DNA from: Xenorhabdus griffiniae
Lineage (GTDB): Bacteria > Pseudomonadota > Gammaproteobacteria > Enterobacterales > Enterobacteriaceae
Length of the DNA: 46,555 nt
Assembly (NCBI RefSeq): GCF_015163655.1
Contig: NZ_JADEUF010000019.1
Coordinates: forward strand, 1 to 46,555
Reading direction: 5' to 3'
A model generated the notes under the pieces. The model had not been told where the DNA came from. It saw only the letters and a list, made by a program, of their open reading frames with translations, and searched no databases. Every line of letters starts with the position of its first letter. The stretch's first letter is position 1. The translations under genes were made by a program, and so were the position numbers. Shown here piece by piece: positions 18,670-29,500 of the stretch.

Positions 18670-20505
18670 ATGAATGAAGTCAATGAAAAAAATAAGTTAT
18701 TGGAATCACTGAAAACCATAGCGAAAGAAATAGCGCAGCAGAGCGGTGATATTAACACTGAGGCACATATTCAGGATCTGGGATTTGATTCTAAATCGCT
18801 GGTTATGTTTACGGATAAGATTTCCGGTGTTTTGGATGAAGAGATACATCCCGGTGTGTTATTTGAATTCACCACGCTGGATAAATTTGCTGATTATCTC
18901 ATGACCTATCAGGCATCAGCAGTGAAGCGGTTTCTGACCGCTTTATCCTCACCCACATTGACAGAGGAAGTATTAACCGCGACGGGAAAGACGTGTGTTT
19001 CTCAAGGGAATGAGAGCACCGGTCAGAAAAACTGTTGTACCAAAAACACAGCCGATCCCGCCTATATGGCGGGAATGATCCAGGGCATAGAACAAAACCT
19101 CCCGGTAATTATGGGGGGTGGCATTGCCGGTATGCTCATCAGCTATCAACTTACTCAGGAGAAGATCCCGCATATCATCGTCGGTAAGCCGGAAATCGGT
19201 GATATGCCAAAACTGGGTGAATCGATGACGGAAGTCGTGAGCATTGAATTTGCCCGCCGTTTTAAAAATCTGTCCCGCCATTTTTACCCCAAAGAGTTCA
19301 CGCCATTTTTTATGGGGGAATTAGTTGCCGGGCTGCGGTTCCATTTTTTCGAATCGCTGGCTTCGCTTTTCATGGAAGAAGATATTCCTGAGCATTTTAT
19401 TCATATCGACAGGCTCGGATTTGATAAGGCGCTATATGAGGAAATTATTGCGGCCCCTGAATGTACCTGGGTTGAAGCTTTAGTCGAACATGTTGAATAT
19501 TCTGAGGATAGTGACAAAGTGTCATTACTTCATCTGTCCAATGGACAGATTATTCAACCGTCTTATGTGTGGGATTGTACCAACCACATCCGTTTATTAG
19601 GACGCAAAATCGGGCTTCCCTATACCGAGCTAGATAGCCGTCGGCAAGTGATTTTTACCCACTATTACCAAAAAGCGGGTAGCAAGCTTTGTGACTCCAA
19701 TGAACTTCCCTGGATGCACGCAACCTCATTGCTGAGTGCAGATGAAGAGTTTGATCAACTAAAAGGCGTTTCCTGGCTGATACCGCTGGGCGATTATGTT
19801 TCCGTTGGTATCAGTATGCTGCCGGAAGATGTGAGAGATCGTACGGCAGAAGAAATTATTGCTTTGCTGACAAAAGCCTACCAGAGACGGGGATTAGATT
19901 ACTCAACCCATTTCACCTGCCGCCGAGAAATCGTTAGCCTCCCGACTCAACATTTCATGTATGAACGATTTACCGGTAAGAACTGGGCGCTGGTTGGTGG
20001 AAGTGGAATCAGTACGTGGTTTACCTCCGGCTCAAATTTAAGTATCGCGACCCTGATGTCCTCTATTGCGTCAAAAATCATTCAATCACCAGAACTCTAT
20101 GGTGACTATTACACCACGCATGTCCGTGGCTTTACGAAAACACAGACGATTTATGACACGTTCATGGAGTCGAATATTGGCGCCGTAGATGCGCTTAAGT
20201 TTTTAAGCGGTGTGGTTGAACAGGCAAGAAGTCGCATCACGTCTTTCTTCCTGCTTGATGAGATAGAAGGAAAAACCAGCGGAACAGTGGCACGTGAGCT
20301 TTGGCAGGAGAATACCGCTATTGATAAGGAATACTTTGATTTTCTGAGACAGATAGCCACTCATGCCCGTCCCGAAGATCGCCAGCAACAAACGGATTTG
20401 ATATTCCAGAAGCTCATGCAGTTGAAGTCAATGGAACATCAGGTACGGCTGCCTTACTTAAAAGACAGCAAAGTAAGACAGGAAAAACCTGAATTATTCA
20501 TATGA
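18670..20505 (+). CDS. ACP fused to a FAD-dependent halogenase/monooxygenase-like enzyme
   Basis: A 611-residue fusion. Residues about 5-80 are an ACP with Ser41 in GFDSKSL. After a Cys-containing linker, residues about 140-600 form a flavoprotein of the tryptophan-halogenase/monooxygenase superfamily: GGGIAG dinucleotide motif at 149-154, KLGESM at 181-186, and a late segment, VSWLIPL, where halogenases carry WxWxIP. The first Trp of that motif is replaced and I see no clear equivalent of the PrnA catalytic Lys, so hydroxylation, epoxidation or dehydrogenation is as likely as halogenation. The substrate is presumably the chain on the fused ACP, received from KS5 at the end of PKS B. The start at 18670 has an AAGGAAG site. 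An ATG at 18577 overlapping the PKS B stop (ATGA) would add 31 residues and remains possible. The next gene follows after 22 bases. Confidence 0.85.
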   Translation: MNEVNEKNKLLESLKTIAKEIAQQSGDINTEAHIQDLGFDSKSLVMFTDKISGVLDEEIHPGVLFEFTTLDKFADYLMTYQASAVKRFLTALSSPTLTEEVLTATGKTCVSQGNESTGQKNCCTKNTADPAYMAGMIQGIEQNLPVIMGGGIAGMLISYQLTQEKIPHIIVGKPEIGDMPKLGESMTEVVSIEFARRFKNLSRHFYPKEFTPFFMGELVAGLRFHFFESLASLFMEEDIPEHFIHIDRLGFDKALYEEIIAAPECTWVEALVEHVEYSEDSDKVSLLHLSNGQIIQPSYVWDCTNHIRLLGRKIGLPYTELDSRRQVIFTHYYQKAGSKLCDSNELPWMHATSLLSADEEFDQLKGVSWLIPLGDYVSVGISMLPEDVRDRTAEEIIALLTKAYQRRGLDYSTHFTCRREIVSLPTQHFMYERFTGKNWALVGGSGISTWFTSGSNLSIATLMSSIASKIIQSPELYGDYYTTHVRGFTKTQTIYDTFMESNIGAVDALKFLSGVVEQARSRITSFFLLDEIEGKTSGTVARELWQENTAIDKEYFDFLRQIATHARPEDRQQQTDLIFQKLMQLKSMEHQVRLPYLKDSKVRQEKPELFI

Positions 20506-20527
20506 TTATGTAATGGAAGGCATTTCT

Positions 20528-23500
20528 ATGACCGATAAAACGACTTGGCTATTGCAACATCCGTACGCGGAGTTTGTTCTGGGATTGAAAGCAGCATGGG
20601 AGGATGATTGGTCTTCTGATGAATCGTCTTTTGACGCTTTCAATAATCTGTTTGCTCAAACCTGTGTGTGCCATATGCAGGGTAATGAGTTAAATAGTGC
20701 TCAGGCGTTTCAGGCATTTATTCAGTCTGTCAGGCTGAATACTGCCAATTTAAAACTGATCCCAGAAAGCGTGATTGTTCAGGATGATATTCTGCATCTT
20801 TTTCACCGTTGGAAAGCGGATCGCTGGCATGATGAGGTGATTTCCGGTGGCGAATATTCGAACTTTTGTCAGATCGCAATACGCATCAGTGACGGCAAAA
20901 TCGTTGAATTATGGCAACAGTCACAGGACTTTCTTTTTCTGCTTGGTACGCCGCTTTCTGAAGAATGTCTGTCTTACCCGGCCTGGCAACAACGTGTGCT
21001 GATTAACGAAAATGGGAGGCTGCATACCGCCTGTGATGAACAGTCTGTACGAATGGGTGAACGGGCTAAACAGCTTGTTGATTGTGTCTTTAGTCAGGAT
21101 CCGTTACGCCAAATTAACAGCCTGCTGCACCCGGAGCTGGTATTTCATAATGGCGATATCACTGGTCATGGAATTGCTGAATGGAAAAGTTTTATTTACG
21201 CATTACGGACGGCGATAGGAAAGGAGGGAGTCACGCTATTTGATGAGTTATTTATTCGCGACAAAAATACCTTAACGTTATTTGTCCGAATGGAATTAAC
21301 TCAAGCGTCTCCCTTTGTTTTATCCCGCCTGAATGGCATGTTTTGTGTATTAAAGCTGGAGATGGATGAACACCGCATTACGAAAATTCAAACGTATCCT
21401 GAAAATTATCTGTTTTTCTTAGGCATTGATTTTCCTCAGCATGAAACGCGTCTTAAGCAGCTTTTTCGTGGAAATCGGCTGCCATTAGAGACAAAACCTC
21501 AGCTGAAACACGACGCAGAGATAAAAATTCCGTCGTCCCCCAAATCTGTTCAGGATGAGCAAGTGGTTATTGTTGGGATTGCAGGGCGTTTTCCGCAGGC
21601 AGATTCTGTGGGGCAATTCTGGAAAAACCTGCTGGAAGGAAAATCGGGTTTTTCCGCTTTTCCGGAGGATCGCCCGTGGTTATCGGCGGGAACTCTCATT
21701 CGTTCCGCCGGATTTATTAATGATATTTTCCGGTTTGATGAACAGTACTTCCAAATCCCGCCCGCCGTCGCTCAGTACATGGACCCTCAGCATCGTTTGC
21801 TGCTGGAAGTCATTATTCAAAGTATTGAAGACAGCGGTCATGCGAATCAGGACATGAGCGGCGATCGTACCGCGCTGTTTGTTTCGGCCTTAGCGAATGA
21901 TTATGAAAAGCTGTTGAGAGACAAGGATGTAGAAACAAACTTCTATTATTGGGCCGGTAATGAACCGGCCATGTCATCGGGCAGGATAGCCCGATTTCTT
22001 GATATTCAAGGCCCGACCCAATTTATTAATACCGAATGCACGGGAGGCGCAACGGCATTGCTTGGCGCCTGTGATTTGATTCGCTCAGGGCAGGTGGATC
22101 AGGCCATTGTCAGTGCAAGCAGTCTTTTCCTGCATCCTTACGGCTTTATTGCGCGTGAGGATGGCATTCTGTCGCCAGCGGCGGCACCTGAATTGTTTAG
22201 CAAGCGAAGCAAGGGGCAACTCAGGGGAGAAGCGGTTGTCTCGGTGGTCGTTAAATCGTTGTCGAAAGCGCAACAAGATGGGGATGATATCTATGCCATT
22301 ATTGCCGGCGGCGCGGCAAATAATAGCGGAAGGACATTTTCCCTCATCTCAGCCAATGTTGAACAACAGGCTAAAACCATCAGCAAAGCCTGGAAAAATG
22401 CGGGAGTATCGGCAGATGATTTCTCCGTTGTTGAATGTAACGCATCAGGTGTCAGAGCAGGCGATTTCACAGAAATCACTGCCCTGAAAAAAGTTTTCCT
22501 GCCCGATCAGCATATTCATTTATCCACGGTAAAAGGCGCTATCGGACATACCGAGGCGGTTTCCGGCCTGGTGGCACTGGTGAAGGTTCTGCTGCAATTG
22601 CGTTATCAGACCATTATCGGCACTCAGGGACTCAGCGAGATTGATGACAGTTTAGGCATCGATGGGTCGGGGCTTTATTTCAATCATCACCATAAAAAAT
22701 GGGAATCCACCACGCGGGAAGGGGACACGTTACCCAAAATTGCCGGCATTAATTCATTTGCCGGCGGTGGGTATAACACTCATATTGTGGTTAAGGAGTT
22801 TCTCGGGCAAAAGAACACCGATATGAATCAAACAATAATGCCAAAAACAGAAATATCGGTGTTAATCCCGCTGTCATCGCACTCGGAAGCCTCATTACGT
22901 GACCATATCGTGCAGATAAAATGTTATTTACAGGAACAGGATTTACAGAAACAACCTGTTGATTTAGCGCGTTTGGCATTCACGTTGCAGTCCCGTGAGG
23001 CACGGCAATATCGAGTCATCTTGGGGGCTTCCCATTTATCTGAGCTGATATCACAGCTGGACAGCATACTTAATGGCGATATTGGTATTCAGAATGTCGA
23101 GGAACCTCAGCAGGTGGAGACATTAAGATCGGCATTACCTTCCTCACCCTCCTTCCTGATGGATGGAATGACGACGGAATTGATGCTGCGTTGGTTAAGG
23201 GGTGAGGAACCCGACTGGTCATGTTTATGGGAAAATAAATATCCGGTTCGCCTATCCGGTTTGCCGGTTCGTGCATTTTTAGGCGCTATCCATCACCCAC
23301 CATTTTCCATTGATAAATCGGCTCCGCTATCAAATGACGCACTGAAATCCTATCAATTCCGGGTTAGTGCGGCTGAGCCTTATTTGCGTGAACATGTGGT
23401 CAATGGGCAAATGATGCTTCCGGGGGTGGTTCATCTTGAGTTTGTACGGCATGCCGCCATGTTATTGCTGTCAGACCGCGCCGCAACAAAACCGTTGAGT

Positions 23501-26500
23501 TTACGTAACGTAGGTTGGGCGAAGCCGGCTATCAAGGTAGAAGCAGAAAGCGCATTAACGTTGATGGTGAATATTCAACCCGAGACGTCACCGGCAGAAG
23601 AAAACGCTTTTCGTTTTGATATTGCTTTTGATAGCGCTTTAGGAACAGAAACGCATGAAGAAGCCGATAACAGTTATCTGGATTCATTGACCGTTGGCAG
23701 TATCGGTTTTTCGTCATTGCAACAAAGCCCTTCTCTGGATATAGAACAGTGTCAGCGATCCTGTCAGGAACGTCGGTTAACCGCCGAACAATGCTACAGC
23801 GTGCTTGAGCTGCTTGGCATTCAGATCGGCAAGAAACATCGGGCTATTCAGGAAATCGCAATAGGGAAAAACAGTCACGGAAACACTGTTGCACTCGCGA
23901 AGCTGGCATTTATAGCCGATAACACCCCGGTTTACGAGTTCGCCCATCAATCGATACCGTTCAAACCAACACCGTTCACGCTCTGTCCTGCCATGATGGA
24001 TGGCGCGCTACAGGCGGCTTATTTGGGGTTACTAACACCAGAAGATCTCAAACAGAGGGCTGTCACACCAATTCCTTTTGCCATTGATGAAATCCGGGTT
24101 ATTCGGCCGGTTAAAGGTGAAGCCTGGGCATGGGTAACAGGCGCTGCTTCGTCTATCAGGAAGAGAGATATCGTCATCTGTGACAACAAGGGGGATGTTT
24201 GTGTTGAGATTAAAGGATTTTCAACCCGGGAACAGCAGGCATCTGTAACACCTCCTGCCGTGGTACAGGCTGACGTTTTGCAAATAGAGCATGCGCAAAA
24301 TCAGCCAGTACTCGAAACCCTAATCGGACAGATAAAAGCGATAATAGGTAAAGAATTAGGCATAGCCCCCACACAGTTGCGGGCTACTGAACCTTTGGAT
24401 AAATATGGCATTGATTCAGCGATTGCCATACAACTGGTTGCGGTATTGGAAAAAACATTTGGTTCGCTGCCTAAGACCTTATTTTATGAGTACAAATGTA
24501 TTGCCGATCTCGCTCGGTATCTGGCTCAAACGGTCACACATTATGCAGATCAATCCCTTCTTTCTTTAGATCAGAAAAAAGAATCTCACGCTGCCAATCA
24601 AGGGCAGAATACCTCTGATCATCGGCTGAACATTGCTATCATCGGGATAAGTGCAAAATACCCGCAATCAGAGAATATCGCCCAAATTTGGGACAACCTG
24701 AAACAGGGTAAGCGCTGTATTAGCGAGGTTCCTCAGAATCGCTGGGATTGGCAGCGTTATTATCATGGAGACAGTCAACATACGCACCTCAGCAAATGGG
24801 GCGGTTTTCTGGACGGCGTTGATGAATTTGATTTTGCGTTTTTCGATATCTCTGAAAGTGAAGCCGCGACAATGGATCCACAGGAACGATTATTCTTGCA
24901 GGAAGCGTGGAAAGCGATTGAAGATGCCGGCTACACTCCTGAGACACTGGCTGATGACAGGAAGAGCGAAAAAAATGGCATAAACGCGGTCGGGGTTTAT
25001 GCCGGTTCAATGTACAGCGAGTATCAACTACATGACGTGACATCCGATGAACTGAAACAACCGGTTGGATTAGTCGGCAGTCAGGCCAGTATTGCTAATT
25101 GGCTTTCTTACTTCATGAATTTTCACGGACCCAGCATGACGCTAGATGCCATGTGTACCTCTTCTATGGTTGCGATGCAACTTGCGTGTCAAGATCTGAA
25201 ACAAAGGCGTACCCACGCCGCTATCGTCGGCGGCGTTAATCTGACGCTTCATCCCAATAAATATTTAACCCTTAGCCGCCGAAAAATGCTGTCTTCATCG
25301 CCTGAACTTAACAGTTTTGGTGAAGGCAGTAGTGGTTATATCCCGGGAGAAGGGATTGGTGTTCTGGTACTAAAACGGTTAGAGGATGCTTTGAATGAAG
25401 GTGCGCACATTTATGGTGTGATTCAGGGCTGCGTGGTGAATCAAAATGGCCGATCAAATGGATTTGGTGCTCCAGACCCGAAAGCCCAGCAGAGGGTGAT
25501 TGAGCAGGCCATGACTGAAGCAAAGGTTAATGCAGATGAAATCAGTTACGTCGAAGCACACAGTACAGGCACGCGATATGGCGATCTGATTGAAGTTGGC
25601 GCATTAACAAAAGTCTTTCAAAAACGCGCAGATAATCATCACTCTGTATGTCTGATGGGTTCGGGAAAGCCGAATTTCGGTCATTGTGAAGCGGCGGCAG
25701 GGGTGGGCAGTGTGATTAAAGTTCTGCTCCAAATGCAACATAAGGCGATTGCTCCAACACTTTATGGTGAAAGGCTTAATTCCGATATTATTTTCGAACA
25801 GACACCTTTCTGCGTAAATTCAACGTTAATGGAATGGAAACAGCCCCACAGGGAAGGGGTGAACATGCCAAGAATCGCCGGCATTTCTTGTTTTGGCGCT
25901 GGCGGAACCAATGCACATCTTATTCTGGAAGAGAGCAAACAGTCTAAGCGGCCAGAAATCGAGATAAATCTCCCCTGCGCTATTCTTCTTTCGGCGAAAA
26001 CCGTTAGTGCATTGCAAGAACGCGTGAAACAGCTGTATGACTTTTTATCGCGCTATCAATCTGAGAACAGCGGTAACGAAACTGAGCTTGTACTGGCGCG
26101 TTTGGCGTTTACCTTACAGGTTGGTAGGGAAAATATGCCAGTACGTGCAGGCTTTCTGGTTCAAAGTCTGGAAGATTTATGCCAGCAGCTTAAACAGTGT
26201 GAGTGCAATAATGAAAACATCATCACGCTCAGCAATACCGATCAGTTTGAAGAAAGCGTGTGGCAAGAGAAGATTAATGGCTGGTTGGCGGAAAATAACC
26301 ATCGCGAGTTACTCAATATCTGGCACAAAGGCGCAAATGTCAAATGGCATCGACTGTATCGGAATCGACTGCCTGAACGTATAAGCCTGCCAACTTACCC
26401 ATTTGAACGTCATAAAATCGAATTAAAGGCGATTGAAACCGTACCGTTATTGTCGACTATGCCGACCAGCGTACAGGCAGCCGCCCATTTATCCGGTGAG

Positions 26501-29500
26501 GATGGATTTGCTTTTCTTTCCAATCGGACGATGGCGTTTCAGGAAAAAGCTGAGAGATTTGTTATCAGGACACTGGAAAATATTATCGGTCATGAAGTCC
26601 CGTCGGCGAATACGCCCTTTTCAGCCCTGCATCTGACATCACTGCATATCGTCCGTTTTCTGGATTTTTGGCAGGTTGTTTTCGGGGTATCTCTCCCATT
26701 TACGATTTTTTATGAACAACGAAATGTAAGAGCACTGGTTGGTGATTTGATGACCTGTGAGCGACTGACAGAAGAACAACTGTTCGCCGCGGCAGCGCTT
26801 TTGCTCCCTTCAGCAAAAGAAAGTGCAGCGCAAACCTTCCCACTTTCTGAACTGCAAGAGTCATTTGTGATTGGACGGGCACTCTCTACGTACGGTCAAC
26901 GTGTGGGCAGCACACTCTATTTTGAACTGCATATCGCACAAGCCATCCCCCTTCAACACATCGAATCAGCCTGGAATCATTTAGTTGATCACCATGAGGC
27001 ACTGCATACGGTTGTTAACAATGATTTTCAGCAACAGGTGCTGGAAGATTATGCCTATTATTCCTTCTCAGTCACTGAGTTATCGGAATATTCAGATTCA
27101 GAAAAAGCCGATTATCTGACAAACAGCCGGGCAACGTTGAATTGTAAGGTGTTTGACTTAGCGTGTTGGCCGTATTTCGACATCAACGCATTGATATTGG
27201 ATGCGGAACATATCGTTGTGCAAATTGCACTGGATGAAGTGATCGCCGATGCCGCCAGTGTCTTTTTGTTGGTCGAACAGTTACGTCATCTGTCAGAAGA
27301 TCCTGATTATCCATTGCCGGCAACCTATTCTTTGAAGAAATACCTCACCTTAGTTGAGCAGATCCGCACCGGTGAGTATTTTCAACAGAGCATGCAGTAT
27401 TGGGTTGATAAATTAGGGAATATCCCGCCCGGACCGGATCTGAAACATCTTCCGGCGCAATACCCTGTACCACAGACGGTGCATTGTTTAAGTGCGGAAC
27501 TGGCTCCCGAATGGTGGTCAGCCATAAAAACTCAGGCCAATATGTTGTCCTGTTCAACCGGCGCGGTGTTGCTGACTATTTTTTGTGAAGTGCTTCATCA
27601 GGTGACGGAACAGGCACGTTTTAGTCTCAATCTGACAAACTTCAATCGGTTAGCCATCAATCCGCAGATCAGCGGGCTGGTGGGATTGCTCGCCAATAGC
27701 AATATTTTTGTTTCGGAATGGGAATCGGAAAACACGTTTCAGTCCCGGGTCATTGCCTGTCAGCAACAGCTGGATAGGGATGCCAGTCATAGCTTTGTCG
27801 GGGCGGTTAATGTACTCAGAAAGTTGCGACAGAATCCGGCTAAACGTGCAGACATACGCTTGCCGGTGGTTTTTACGAATTTAATCTCTGCTGCATTTCA
27901 ACAACCCAATCCTGAGGGGGGGTGGTCTGTTCAACACATGATGAATACAACGCCTCAAGTGGCGCTGGATCATCATGTCTTCGAAGTTAACGGACGGTTG
28001 GTCTACCGTTGGTATGTCGCCCATGCGGTACTGGAACAAGGTTCGGTCGTTGCTTTGTTTGATGCTTATCGTCAAAAACTGATTGCCCGGGCGCAGTCTA
28101 TTTCAGAACAAGCGAGTTCAGAACCCGCTGTTTCAGACGGGCAGCAAGGGCACAGTTTAGAGAGAGAAAAAGAGAAAGCGCAGAACGCCTCTTTTCCCCT
28201 GCTTGGTATTCAAAAAGCTTTATATGCGGGGCAAATGATGCCCGTAAAACTGGGCGGGAAAACCTGTTGCTGCCATCTTGAGTTTGATATTGATGTGCTC
28301 GATATCTCTCGGTTAACCCGCTCCTGGCATGAGATTGTTGCTTATCATCCGGTGCTGAGAACGCGTTATCTGGCTTCATTGCATCAGGACGTGCGGGATA
28401 ACGTACCGGATTATCCTATCCTGACCGACAATGTAATCGGGACAGAAGAAGCATTTCATCAGCGATGTCATGCAATACGTAATGAAATGTTGCTGACGCG
28501 TTATCCTGCGGGGGAATATCCCGGATATCGCATTCGGGTGTGTACGCTTGAAGGGCAGAAAAATCGCCTGTTTGTCAATTTTGATTTTGTTCTGATTGAT
28601 GGAAAAAGTATTTTTCTGATACTTAATCAATGGTTTAATGCCTATAAATCAGAAACCTATCGATTGCCGACACAGAACATCACCTTTCAGGATGTCGTCC
28701 TGCATTATAAGCATCAGCAGAAGATCTCAGGCTGCGTAACGGCGAGGGATTACTGGCATGATAAATTCTCCCGGATGCAGCAGGGGCTTAATGGATTAAC
28801 GCCATTCGCTCATCAGGCATCACTTCCCGCACCACTGACGCAGGTCTTGCCTTATTACCGCAGGATACAGGCGTTGGCTGAAAAGCTGGGTGTTTCTGTT
28901 GACAGTATCCTGCTGGCGGCTTTCGGTTTAACGCTTTTAAACTGGAACCGATTAAAAACCGGTAAGCATGAACCTATTACCATCGCGGTGGTTTCCTGGG
29001 ACAGATATGCTGGCGTGCCTGAAACCACCACCGGAGTATTTACCCGTCTTAGCTGGGTCAGTTTTTCTGAGACCGATCCAACCCCAGAACCGCTTATTTA
29101 CCGGGTTCAGGCGCAACTGGATAGTGATCGGCATCATGATTCTGTCGATGAGTTGGAAATGGCCGCGCATTATCCTGATTTACATTTCCCGATTGTTTAC
29201 ACCTGCCTGCTGGCTTACGGCAAGGATTTCCCTGAACCCGCATACAGCGTTTCCCAAACACCGGGGGTTGTCCTGGACAATATTCCCACCGTACTCAATA
29301 CTTCCTCCCTCCGCCTCCAGTGGGACATACTGGAATGTGGCCGGAATGAATTTTCCGCTGTCTTTCAACAATATTGTTCCTGTCTCAAAAAATGGTTTTT
29401 TACGGATGAAATGCTCAATTTTGGGCATCAGGGGAAAGACCTTGCTGACTATGATGTGCAGAACTCTGTAACCGTGGACGAATGCCATCATGATGAGGAG

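Noticed and set aside
26800-29450. Ordinary C domains at the end of hybrid C
   Set aside because: Both lack HHxxxDG and instead carry DxxxxDxxS, the Cy signature; the first also has other typical Cy motifs.
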